64,000 nt of DNA from Staphylotrichum longicolle (Eukaryota; Ascomycota; Sordariomycetes; Sordariales; Chaetomiaceae): positions 868,001 through 932,000 of the forward strand of contig JAHCVI010000001.1 in the NCBI GenBank assembly GCA_019096155.1, read 5' to 3'. Made by a program: the position numbers and the translations under genes. The notes under the pieces were generated by a model, which had not been told where the DNA came from, did no database searches, and saw nothing but the letters and a program-made list of their open reading frames with translations. Position 1 is the first letter of the stretch, and each line of letters begins with the position of its first letter. Positions 33,439 through 44,220 of this stretch are shown here, one piece after another.

Positions 33439-35532
33439 CGCCCATCATGGAGAAGATGATCTCCGGGTCGATGTTGCCCATGCCACCACCGCCAAACATG
33501 TCCGCGGGGTCGGCCAGGTCCACGCCGCTGTCGTAGCGCTCGCGCTTCCTGCAGGCGGTGTTAGTCAACCAAAGGAAAAAGCAACGGTACTAAGTAGAGC
33601 GAAAACTTACTGAGGATCGCTCAGCGTCTCGTACGCCTCGCTGATGTCCTTGAAGCGGGCCTCGGCGTTGGCGTCGCCAGGGTTCTTGTCGGGATGGTGA
33701 ACGATAGCCAGCTTCCGATACGCCTTCTTGATTTCCTGATCTCCCGCGCTCTTCTCGATGCCCAGGATCTTGTAGTAATCCTTCCGCTGTGACTTCTTAA
33801 GCTCCAGCTCGGCCTTGCGCACTTCCTTGGCGATCGTGCGGTCCTCAGGATCGAGCTCCTGGATCGCCTTCCACTCCCGCACGGCCGCCTCCCACTTCTC
33901 GGCCAGACCCAGGGCATTCGCCTTGGTCTTGCGGGCCTTCATGTATTGCGGGTCGAGGCTGATGGCCTTCTCGCAGTCGGCGATGGCCTCGTCGTACTGC
34001 TTGAGCTTGAGACGGCACAGTGCCCTGTTCTGTAGGATCTTGGAGTTGGTCCCCTTGTTCGTCGGGTCGACCTCGAGGGCGGATGTGTAGAGGTCGAGAG
34101 CCGCCTGCCACCGGCCGGCCTTGTACTGCGAGTTACCCTCCTCCTTCATCCGCTCCAGTTTTTGGACGGTCCGGAGCCACTTGATGGCGTCCCTGAAATC
34201 GGGGTCGCAGCTCAGAGCCTTGCGGAAGTGCTGCACCGCCTTGTCGTTCTCGCCCTGCGAGTAGAGCGCCCGGCCGCGCAGAACCAGGGCCTCAGGGTCC
34301 TGGCTGTTCAGCCGCAGGAGCGACATGGCAATGTTCTGGACCTCGCCGAGCGAGTTGGCATCGCCCATCTTCAGCAGCGCTTCGCCCCGCATAAGCTGCC
34401 ACTTTCTCGGCTTCAGCGCGCCAATGCCGAGCAGCTTCTCGGCCATGTCGAGGGGGTACAGGACCATGGACGCGGCAGTGCCATCCTTGAGGGCTTGCTG
34501 GGCGGCTCGGACGTGACGGAGCATGTCCTTGGCAGCTGCCATGTCCTTTGCTGACGGTGCGGGGTGGATGCGGCCGAACGTGGCGATGGCCTCCTCCGGC
34601 TGACCCAGGCTGGTGTAAATGCGAGCCAGGCGGAGCAGGATCTTGGGGTTGTGGGGGTCCAGTTCCACGGCACGCTTGCAATCCTCGAGGGCGTCGCTAT
34701 ACTTGCCAGCGGACATGTACGCCGCGGCCCGGTTGCCTAGGTAAGTGGCCGAGTTGGGCTGCAGGACAACGGCTGTCCATTTGCGTTAGCTGACCGTCAC
34801 ACGGGTTGGGGATTGCCCGACTGTCGGTTGCCGCAATGACTCACCCTTGGTATAGAACTCGACGGCATGAGTGTAGTCACCCGCCTTGAAAAACTTGTTC
34901 CCCTCATTCTTGAACGCCTCGGCCTGCTCTGCTTCTGACTGCACCGGGCTGGAAGGCTGGGATCGGTGCGGCGGCGGAGCGGGGACTGCTTCGTCAGCGA
35001 CGCCGTTGGCCGGCGCCTCCGCTCCGTTCGTGACGGGCACGGTGAACGAGTTCTGGTGGGAGGGCGGGTTGGACGGCCTCTGCTGATACTGCTGCTGCTG
35101 CTGCTGCTGGGTCTGCGGGGAAGGCGAGGAGGGGTTGCCTCCGTTGACGGGTTCCTTGTCGACATCCATTGAGTTGCGGGCGCTCATGGCAGACAGTTCT
35201 GACAGGCGCTTGCGCTGCTCGGGCGGCAGGTTGAGCGGGTGTGTATCCGGGTCAATCTTCTTTCGCCGCGAGGACGACAAGCCGGGATCGGTGGGGTGGC
35301 GCGCAAAGGGCCGCGAGGTGCGCGGCGACTGCTGCGACTTGGACTCGCGCGAGGTCGGCGATGTGGGGCGCTGCGAAGAGGCCTTTTTGGTGGGCGAGCG
35401 GGAACCCGAGGACTTTGTGGGCGATTTGGTGGGCGAGGATGGCTGTGATGAGTCGTAGAATCCGGCGTGGTCGTCCTCCTCCTCGTCGGCGGAGTTTGGC
35501 TTCTTGGACGATATTTTGGAGAAAAACTTCAT
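33308..35532 (-). CDS. TPR-DnaJ co-chaperone (DNAJC7-like)
   Basis: Class III J-protein combining tetratricopeptide repeats with a C-terminal J domain, expected to bridge Hsp70 and Hsp90. Exons 35532-34845, 34772-33611 and 33548-33308 encode 696 aa. The first 200 residues are Ser/Pro/Lys-rich and then Gln-rich, probably disordered. TPR units run from about 203 to 555 (EAFKNEGNKFFKAGDYTHAV, YLGNRAAAYMSAGKYSDALE, LVLRGRALYSQGENDKAVQH, NRALCRLKLKQYDEAIADCE). The J domain (about 561-630) has the HPD motif in VHHPDKNPGDANAEARF. A Gly/Phe/Met-rich tail ends FSQSFHYS. Introns are 72 and 62 nt, both with good donors (GTGAGT, GTAAGT). Start chosen at MKFFSKISSKK, since the frame upstream lacks conserved features. 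Confidence 0.93.
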
Positions 35533-36852
35533 TTGCAAGGTATTTGCACTAAAAGCCGGTATCCCGGGGTCCGGATTGTTATAATGCGGTTGGTCCCGCA
35601 AACGAAGGGTCAGCCGGCGTGACTTCCGAGCAAGGTCAGGCTGGGTATCGCTGCCGGTGCATGAGGGCAAAAACTCGCCGGAGGATTGGGGCGCGGTACG
35701 AAGTGCCGGGTATCCCAGGTTAACGGGAGTGGGTGCGCATGCAATCGCTGAACAACTTTTTTTTCGTCGGAGCACTGCGGCCAAAAGCAGAGGAGGGGGT
35801 GTCCTGGCGGGCGGGAGCTGGGCGGGAAGCAAGGGAGGAAAGTTGGGAACCTGGAAAGGCTGGAGGTCGGGGAACGGTTCAAAAAACGGCCAGACGAAAG
35901 GCAAGCAGACGGAAAAGGCAGCAGGCCGATCAACCCATCACCGCCCGGGACGATTGAAAGGGTTAGACGATGGCTCAGCCCTCAGGACAAATCATGGGGC
36001 CTTTTTGCTTTCTTGATTTGCGATTCGAGAGAAAATAATGGGCTGGCTGGGGCTGCTCGTTGCTCTGGAAATTGGTAGCCACGGGAAGGTCATTCGTCCA
36101 AACTCCCAGCACAGGGCGTGGGGAGGGGCTGCGGGGGACTGCGGGTGCGGATCCGGCGCCTGTCATCGACCCGCCAGGCAGTCTCAAGGCTGGAAGCCGC
36201 CTGCTGGGGCCCTGAAGAAATGCACAACCCGGGGCGAATCGCTGTAACCAGCGGACCTGGACTGGGAGGCTGGAAGGCCAGTTCTCGAACCTTCTGTGGG
36301 TCGGCCCGCCCTTGACTTTGCGCTCGGAAACCCATTTGCACGGCAGGCACCTTGGCTGCTTGGCTCGTCAAACCCATTTGTCATTGGAGACGGGAGGTAT
36401 CCCGTCTTGCATCGGCCATTGAACCATTGAATTCAATTCGGAGGCTGTCCTTCCATCGAATTTAGAGATTGCCGCTGTCCCGTCGCCCTAAAACGAAAAA
36501 AGCCTGTGTTCTCTGCCATGTCTTTTATCCACAACAGAACAGAAAAGAGAAGGAAAAAAGACGAAACTAATACGGACGGCGCTTGACGCGGGCGGCTCGT
36601 TCTCCGTCACAGCCAACCAGCGGGAAATGGCAAATGGAAATCGTCATTTATTGGTCGGCAACCCCGTCGTTCGCCCCCATCTCCAGAAGTGAAACATGCG
36701 TGATAGGCCCAAACCATGCCGTTAACCGTTACATCTTGCTTATACGCCATACACCATCCAACGCCCAGTCATCATCTCTGCTGATCATTGTCCAACCACC
36801 CCGAGCCCCGCCATAACAACAAGCAAAAACATGGATGGTGCCCCAGTTGAGC
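35533..36852. other. Upstream region of the TPR-DnaJ gene
   Basis: 1.3 kb between two minus-strand genes. No coding exon, tRNA or repeat recognised. Confidence 0.45.
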
Positions 36853-37757
36853 TCATGCATCCTCCGCCTCTTCAGCGGCCTGCGGGGGCCCACCACTCCC
36901 GCCTACCACCGTGTTGACAAAGTCTTGGTACCTGAATACCTCGCCTCGCTTGCCCAGGCCCGTGGCCGAGCTTTTGCTGAAGGCCCTCCGTCCTGTAAAC
37001 CCGGCAATGACCTTCTCCACGTCCAGCGCCGTCAGGGGCTGCTGGCCAGGCTCTGGCGCAGTGTGGAGCAGGGCATCCCTGAGCTCGGCAACATCGATCT
37101 GGCCGCTATCATCGTCGTCAAACGCGGAGAAGGCGGATAGCAGCTCGGAGCTTGGCGACAGGGCGGCCAGCGATGATGCTATCGAATTGAGAAACAGCGC
37201 CATTGTCATGGCCTGGGGCGCCGACGGGGGGAAGAACTGGGCGACATCGGAGGCGTTGGATGGAAGCCCTAGATGTCTTGTCAGCCAGGCGCGTCGAGAA
37301 GAGCTGCAACCACAGAACCCTCACCCAGTTGGTTGAGCATGTCCGCAACGTCTTCTCTATTGACGGTGCCATCGCTGTCGCGATCGAGGAGCTGAAACGC
37401 TTCCCGCATCGTGCGTGCTTGCGAGGGCTGCAGCTGCGACAGCGCACTTCCATGTCCCACTGCACTGGCGACTATAGGCCTAGGAGTGCTGCGCTGCTGG
37501 GGAAAATATGTTTCTGAGGCTTCTTCTGGCGAGTGAACTCGCGGCGTGCGGAATTCTTGCTTGGGGCTTGTTACGGGACTTCTCGTGTACCTGGCGCCGC
37601 CATCAGCAGGCCCTTGCTTCGTTGGAGACGCCGTTGGTGTAGTCTGTCGCAGGGTCGAGGGAGACGCTGGCGATTGCGGGCGTCGAAATGGCGATGACCG
37701 CGTGGAAGAGCCGTACCCCAATGGCGATGGCTTATATGCTGAGGACATCGACTGCAT
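36853..37757 (-). CDS. rlc1: Myosin II regulatory light chain
   Basis: EF-hand light chain binding the IQ motif of a conventional myosin, acting at the cytokinetic ring. Exons 37757-37325 and 37268-36853 encode 282 aa. The N-terminal about 115 residues form a Ser/Pro/Arg-rich extension (SSPFRRPQSPASPSTLRQ). The EF-hand module starts MREAFQLLDRDSDGTVNRED, with a canonical loop DRDSDGTVNRED; the third EF-hand loop is FDDDDSGQIDVAEL. The 56-nt intron joins NQL to GLPSNASDVAQFFPPSAPQA, the DVAQFFP-like segment seen in regulatory light chains. The protein is longer than animal light chains because of the extension, as in other filamentous fungi. The essential light chain Cdc4 lacks such an extension. 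Divergent from AFI1. A start at the ATG three codons later is possible. Confidence 0.85.
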
Positions 37758-38861
37758 CGCGTCAGTCTTGAGAAAGGAGTCACCTTTCTTGACGAATCAT
37801 ACCATATTGGTGTGGATTTTGTGCTGTTCCCGTCTCAAGTCAAGACGTAAATGCGCCGGTCCTCCAGTTGGCCTGTCCCTCGTGAATGTAAACAATGATA
37901 TGCGACTAACGAATCGGCGGGTTGATGTCCAATACGTTCAGCTGTGACAGTAAAACGTGTCGGTGCAGACCAAATAAATGCCAAAGCTTTGGAGGGATTC
38001 AGAATCAGTCTATTTGCGCTCGTCGTTGTCGTCATCAATTGAGCTCAGTTGGCAGTCTGGAAAGGCGATGGCGGGGAGAAGTAGAAGTAAACAACCCAAC
38101 CGGACAACCAAAAGGGACAGGGATGTGCAAGCCACGTATGCCCAGAATCCCAGCCCGGCATTTCGAGAGTTGTGGCTTGAAAGCTGCAGCTTTCGGGTGG
38201 CCTGAGCCACATCTGTGGAACCGTTTTGGCAGGGCATGCATGTTTCAAACCCCAACAGGGGTGACAGGGAGGTGGCTCTCAACCCGAGGACCCGCCCTTT
38301 CCCAAGAGCCCCAACAACCCCTCACTGGCTCTCAACCCCCACCGAGCAAGGATCTCAAATCCATGTCAGAATTCAGAAGGGTCCAATTCCAAAAAGGGGG
38401 GCCAGGGGGTGGACGGCAGCGCCCTGCTTAAACACACCCGCCCCGCAACCCGACCCAAGCTGCAGCCGACAGAAACGTGTTTGACGTCCCATCCATTAAC
38501 CACGGCCGCATAACCGCAACACGACTGCCGACCCAGAGGAGCTTGCTGCTCCTCTGCCGGATCGTGCCTGTGATCAACACCGCCGTCTCTGCCCACTCCG
38601 CGTTTCTCTTCGGCTTGGGCCTGGCGCCTCGAGCTCGCACAGTCTGAGAATAGCCAGCACCGCGACTTGACCGGATGCTTTTAATTTTACGCAATCGCAT
38701 TGTCCATTTCTAGTTTGCTGCGACAACACCGACAACACCGACAACACCGACAGTGCCTTTGACTGCAGCCCGAAGAAGCAGCACCTCGCAGCGGAGTGAC
38801 GAAGGCGACTGCGAGGGACCGACCACACGGCTCGAGCGCAGGCGGGCGGAGCCGCACGACC
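37758..38861. other. Divergent promoter region RLC1/AFI1
   Basis: 1.1 kb with no recognisable exon. A 9-bp tandem repeat lies at 38721-38752, probably in the AFI1 leader. Confidence 0.5.
38721..38752 (+). repeat. 9-bp tandem repeat (CGACAACAC)
   Basis: Three perfect units and a partial fourth, about 110 nt before the AFI1 start codon. Confidence 0.8.
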
Positions 38862-41457
38862 ATGACATCTAGCCAACACGCGCTCCCCCCACTTACGAAG
38901 ACCACGAGCGCGGGCAGCTACTCCAATGGTGCCGGGCTGCAACACCGGAGATCCTTCTCGACCGTCCCGTCCTCACGACCCACCCGCTCTCCGCAACCTC
39001 CCACCCTAACGACCTCCGATATGGACCGTACGTCGGACCCGAGCTTCAAGGGCAAGGCGGCCTCGACGGGAACTGGCGAATCGTCCCAGCACAGCTCACT
39101 GTCAGCCAACGTGCAGCCTCGCTACAATGCCGCCGCGCGCCGACCTCGAAAGCTGCGCTCCCAGTACCCGCGCGGTAACACCGAGAACCACGTCGAGTAC
39201 ATCCTCGTGGCGTCCTTCGACATTGACCGCGGTCCGGTCATGGAGCACCAGTATCCGGTGGCCATTACGGGCGACGAGCACATGCTTGCCGAGCTCATGC
39301 TGCCGGACCAGGCCCACGTCAGAAATCAGGATTGGACCATCTTCTTTCTCCACAAGGATACCAGCCAGGAGGAGGACGATGCGGAGCGGCGCGCAAAGGA
39401 GGAACGGCGAGCCCGGCGGAACAGGAGGCGGGATCGGGCAAAGGGGATAATACACGAGTCGGACGACGAAGACGAGGAAGATGGCGACCTGGACGACGAC
39501 GACTGGGATGACGACGAGTCGACCGATTCAGAGCCCGAGGGCATTGAGGGCCCGCCGTTGGTGTACGTGCTCAACCTGGTCAACACAAAACAAGACAAGA
39601 CGGTCAAGAGAGGCGCGGTGGTCAAAGCAATGGCCATCTGTACCCGGCATCCGTTCTTGCATATATACAAGGCGAGCCTGCTCCCCTCCCTGTGCCGAGT
39701 CTCTGCTGTTTCTAACCTCGACACAGCCCCTTTTATTACTGGCCTTGGAGGAGTACTTCAAATCGCCGGTGCCTGAAACTCTAGCCATGCTGTACAATGC
39801 CGTCAACGAGATGGACCTGTCGCTGATGCCGAGGCTGAGCCACCTCGAGCGCCACCTCTTGCAAGCAAGCGAAAACAAGGATCTGTTTGTCGAGAAGTTT
39901 GAGGAGATGATCCAGGCACGCATCATCGAAAACTCGGGCGTGGGCGTCGACCAGCCGCTCGATGCCAGCATAGCACCACCTAAACGGCCGAGCATCTTCC
40001 GCTCGGGGTCCAAGGCGCACATTGAAGGGCACGCGGCCTATGTGGTGCCTCGAGACACGCACGAGTTTGAGAGCAAAGTCTTGTACAAGGGCATCCCGAT
40101 CCCGATCAAAGTTCCCGTGGCCGTCATGCCCGAGATTGTCGGCGACTTCTCCTTGATCAAGCTCATCCAAAACTTCTCGGACTCGCACGCCAAGACGCCA
40201 CAGACCTTCCCCTTACACCCGCATCTCACCACAAACGGCCCCAACACGAACCCCATCATCGTGCTCATCAATGCGCTCTTGACCCAGAAGCGTGTCATCT
40301 TTCTGGGGCACAACATGCCGTCGGGGGAAGTCGCCGAGGCGGTGCTGGCGGCGTGCGCGCTCGCGTCGGGCGGGATCCTCAGGGGATTCACGCGGTACGC
40401 CTTCCCGTACACGGATCTGACCAAGGTCGACGACCTCCTGAAGGTGCCCGGGTTCATCGCGGGCGTAACGAACCCAACCTTTGAGCTCCACCCCGAGTGG
40501 TGGGATCTGCTTTGCGACCTGCCCAGCGGGAAGATGAAGATCAGCAGCAAGATCGAGGCCGCCCCGATCACGGAGGGCCTGGTGTACTTCCAGCAGCAGA
40601 ACCCGGTCTACGCGAACCTGGTGCACAACCCATCCAGCGGGTCGTCGTCGGGCGACCTGACGGGCGATGCCGCCTTCATGGCGGACATCCAGCGGTGCAT
40701 CACCACGCGGGGGGGCGAGCGGGTGATCCGGGCCAAGTGGAGGGCGTGGGTGCTCAAGTTTACGCGCATCGCGGCGGCGTTTGAGGAGAGCGTGTACGGC
40801 GCCAGCGCGCTCTACATTGGCAGCGACGAGCAGGAGGCCAACATGTCGGGCGCCCACGGGCACGGGTATGTGTGGGTGGACGAGGCGACCAAGGCGCGGG
40901 AGCTGGCGGGCAACGTGACGCGGATTGAAGGGTGGAGGAATACTAGGAGTTACTACAGCTTCATCCAGGTATTTTTTCCCTCTCTAGAAAAAAGGCGATG
41001 TGAAACACGCCGACTGACAAAATGCTCTCAGGACGTCGCCCAGCTCTACACCATCCGCCCCCTGAAGGGGCTCGACCTGGCCCACCTGCACGACCGGCTG
41101 CGCACGCAGCGCCTGACGCCGATGCAGAGCAAGGAGATCTACGACACGCTGGCCAAGTACGTGCACTCGTACGACGAGATCTGCCTCCTGCTGAGCGTGG
41201 CGCCCGAGGCGTCAGCGGGGCTCTTCTACATCGCGCTGGGCCTGTTCCACAAGGACCGCGACGTGCGGTTCAAGACGGCCGACCTGCTCGAGCGCGTCGC
41301 CGAGCACGAGGCCGGGCAGCACTGGTGGCGGGCGCTGAGCCGGTTCGAGAAGCTGGCGTACGTGCGCATCAAGCGCGAAGCCGAGGCCGAGGCTCGGGCC
41401 AAGGTGGACAAGGAGGAGCGGGACGGGTTCAGTCCGGTCGATAAGAGGGCCAGCTAG
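38862..41457 (+). CDS. afi1: AFI1-type DENN protein (Arf3-interacting polarity factor)
   Basis: DENN-fold protein like yeast Afi1, which interacts with the GTPase Arf3 at the cell cortex and supports polarised growth. Exons 38862-39671, 39727-40968 and 41032-41457 encode 825 aa. The N-terminal 110 residues are Ser/Thr/Pro-rich. The conserved core begins HVEYILVASFDIDRGPVMEH (the Afi1 docking domain), passes a charged acidic insert (DEDEEDGDLDDDDWDDDE), and continues HPFLHIYKPLLLLALEEYF, FPLHPHLTTNGPNTNPIIVL and KRVIFLGHNMPSGEVAEAVL (SPA/DENN part). The first intron has a GC donor (AAG|GCGAGC..ACAG); using it restores HIYKPLLLLALEEYF. The second intron is 63 nt, in frame and without a stop, so retention would add 21 residues. 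The first ATG in the frame was taken as start. Confidence 0.88.
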
Positions 41458-41735
41458 GGGTTGCCGGTTATCAGGATGTCCTGTCTGGCTGTTGGGGAGC
41501 TGGAGGGGTATTAATCACGGGTACGCGCGTGTGTTGTGCGGCTCTGGCTTTTCGCGGCAAAAGTCAAGGTTTGAATAGTAGGAGGGAGCTGTCTCGCGCC
41601 ACCTGTGTTGTCGGGCCAGAGTGTGCCCGTTTTTCAGGTATATCTTTTTTTTGTCACCTTAGAGCGGTTCTGTCCCACACCTCTTTCGATACCACCCACA
41701 ATTTCCGTCTCGTCATCCTTCCCATCCCCCTCTGC

Positions 41736-42688
41736 TCACAACAGACCCAGGTGCTTCGCCGCATGGTCGACATGGTCGTCGCTAAAGGTCGACATGAAAA
41801 AATACGAGTGGTCATATCCCTATCATCATCACCCCCCTCCGTTAGCATCATCCCCTCTCATCATCACCAAGAAAGAGAAAAAGCACTCACCTCATGATAC
41901 CGCACCGTCAACCCCTCCACCCCAGCCTCTTTCGCCGCCGCCTCCAGATTCTCCGGCAGCAACTGCCCCTGCTTATAAAAGTTATCCCCCGTGCCCACAT
42001 CCACCAGCGCCTTCAGGTCCCCGCCCTTCCACCCCCTGACCAGCTCCGTCGCGTCGTGCCTCTTCCACGCCTCCTTGTCGTCCGCCCCGAGGTACCCGGC
42101 AAACGCCTTTTGCCCCCACGGGCAGTTGACGGGGTTGGCGATGGGCGCGAACGCGCTCACGCTCTTGTACAGGCCCGGGTTCTTGAGGTAGAGCGTCAGC
42201 GCGCCGTGCCCGCCCATGCTGTGGCCCGTGATGGACACGCGGTCGCCGTCGAGGTAGCGCCCGAACTCGGCGTCGCCGAAGAGCGCCGCGGGCAGCTCCC
42301 GCGTGATGTAGCTCTCCATCTTGTACCCCGTGCTCCAGGGCGGCTGGGTCGCGTCGATGTAGAAGCCCGCCGCGGAGCCGAAGTCGTAGGCGTCGTCCTC
42401 GCCTGGGTAGTTGAGGCCGCGCGGGGAGGTGTCCGGGTAGAGGAGGGCCAGGCCCAGGGCCGAGGCGCGGTGCGCGAAGAAGCCCTTCTCGGAGCAGTTG
42501 TCGGGCGTGCAGGTCAGGCCGGAGAGGTAGATCAGGAGGGGCACTTTGGTGGGGTTGGTGGTGGAGAGGGCTTGCGGGGGGAGGTACAGGTTGAGGTTCA
42601 TGGGGGTGGTGGTGGTGGAGGAGGCGTGGGTGAGCTTGAAGAGCTTCCCGCCGAAGGTGGTGATTGTTGCGTTGGTGGTGAAGGCCAT
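41736..42688 (-). CDS. S-formylglutathione hydrolase
   Basis: Esterase D family enzyme that hydrolyses S-formylglutathione to formate and glutathione, the second step of glutathione-dependent formaldehyde detoxification. Exons 42688-41891 and 41819-41736 encode 293 aa, a normal length. The nucleophile Ser157 is in ITGHSMGGHGAL. The likely acid is Asp235 in VGTGDNF, and the catalytic His270 is in GYDHSYFF, supplied by the small second exon of 28 codons. Other family blocks are LSGLTCTPDNCSEKGFFAHR, PDTSPRGLNYPGEDDAYDFG and SVSAFAPIANPVNCPWGQKA. Omitting the last exon would lose the catalytic His. Upstream in-frame codons lack an ATG, so MAFTTNATITTFGG is the start. Convergent with AFI1. Confidence 0.97.
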
Positions 42689-43070
42689 TTTGGGCGGTTG
42701 TTTGGGTAGGCCGGGAGTGGGTTCGGTGGTGTGTGTGCTTTGTGGGGGTTGGCGGTGGTTTGGAGGTGAGGGAGAGAGGAAAGGGGGCGCAATTGGCAAT
42801 GGAATGGGAAGGGGGGGTAGGAGGTATAATTTACTTCCGAATAAACCTTACTTAAGCTTCAATTCACATCGGGCCTCCCTCTCCTATCTCCAAGATCTCC
42901 CGTCCGGCAGCAACAAACCGACGGAACCCCACCCGATTGACTGCCGAATGGCGGGGTGCGAGGGGTAAAGCGACAAGAAACGGGCCCACAGCGCCATGCC
43001 GTCATTCCTTCCAGAACGCCGAACACCGATCCCATGCCGAGTTTATTCAATTGCTTTTTTGTACATAGAA
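42689..43070. other. Upstream region of the formylglutathione hydrolase
   Basis: 382 bp between two minus-strand genes; no feature seen beyond promoter-like pyrimidine/purine asymmetry. Confidence 0.4.
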
Positions 43071-43610
43071 TCATTCCCCCTCCCCAGCCTGCGTCCCCGT
43101 CTGGTTCCGATGGCAGTCAAACGACGTGATGTACTTGTTCCACCCCACCGCCGTCAGGTTGAACTTGTGCACATAGTCGAACGACACGGGGCCCATGGTG
43201 CAGCCCTGCGGCGACCTGCAGATGCCGTCGCATTTCATTCTTTTTTGAGGATCCCGGCATCAGCAACCGTCTCATCACCACGTCTTTGTGTGTGTGGAGG
43301 ATACTCACATGTAGGGGTTGCAATAAAACGCCTCCCCGTCCGGCGCAAATGTGGCCGCGTTGTTGATGAGCGCCGGCGGCAGGTCGTAGCACGTGTCGAG
43401 CTGGTACACGGCGTACTCGCAGTGGCCTTGGGCGTGGGGTTTCTCGCAGATGAGGACCTGTTCAATTCATCCGGAGTGAGAGGGTGTTTTTGCGGTTGTT
43501 CCGTGGTGCGTGGGACTTACACCTCCCATCTCACGACGGACAAGGGGTGCGGGGGATGCTGCTGAGAAGCATGCTAAAAGCAAAGTGAGGAGAGTTGTGG
43601 TAAGTAACAT
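43071..43610 (-). CDS. Small secreted cysteine-containing protein
   Basis: Not a family I recognise. Exons 43610-43521, 43457-43309 and 43215-43071 encode 127 aa. The N-terminus is a clear signal peptide (LLTTTLLTLLLACFSAAS), followed by SPAPLVRREMGG, where Arg-Arg could be a Kex2 processing site. The mature part has six cysteines (ICEK, HCEYAVYQ, TCYDLPP, YCNPYM, GCTMGP, FDCH) and two possible N-glycosylation sites (FNLT, RNQT). Both introns have good donors (GTAAGT, GTGAGT) and acceptors ending CAG, and splicing keeps the cysteine pattern even, which supports the model. The size and cysteine content are those of secreted effector-like or antimicrobial-like fungal proteins; no function is claimed. 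Confidence 0.75.
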
Positions 43611-44220
43611 GGTCACTTGTGTAAATGTTGAACGGCTGTGTCGAGGCTGGATTTGTTCGGCGTGATGTGCGGCAAGCTGGGCTGGGAATTATTTGGAGAC
43701 AAGCAACTGCCCAACCCTCCCTTCTTAAAGCCATGGAACTGCACGAAGAGCGGAACTCGGCGGTGAAAGCGAGACTGCAAACAGGCGGGCGCGAGCGTGA
43801 CCAACACATGATTACATCACGGCAAGGCACTCTATTTTCTGAGCGCTCGGTTACACGGCATGCTTGTTGGGCTCTCAAAGGATGCCTTCCTTGCCGCCGC
43901 GGCGTGGTCCGATGTTGGAAGTCCCCAGAGGGTTTCATCTTATGTCATCGGATCCAACAGGCCAACTCCAAGGAAACATTTGGATGAACAAAGCCAAATG
44001 TGTAAAATCGCTAGGTAAGGCCATCTACAGTGTGACGATACATGGTTGTGCTTCTGGGGAAACGAGTGTAAGTGGCCCAATTCAGCCCCGCCCACCGAGA
44101 CACCTCAGCAACCTCAGGTCATCTCCTTGCTGGCACCCAAACAAACACTCGACAGGATGCACCCTCTTCAATCCAACGCCGTCATGAGGCACAGATCTAA
44201 TCCCAAGGAACGGTTGATCC
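43611..44220. other. Upstream region of the small secreted protein
   Basis: 610 bp between minus-strand genes. No convincing exon or repeat. Confidence 0.4.

Noticed and set aside
42689..42799. N-terminal extension of the formylglutathione hydrolase
   Set aside because: The extended frame starts at a non-ATG codon and is Pro/Thr-rich; family members start near MAFTTNA.
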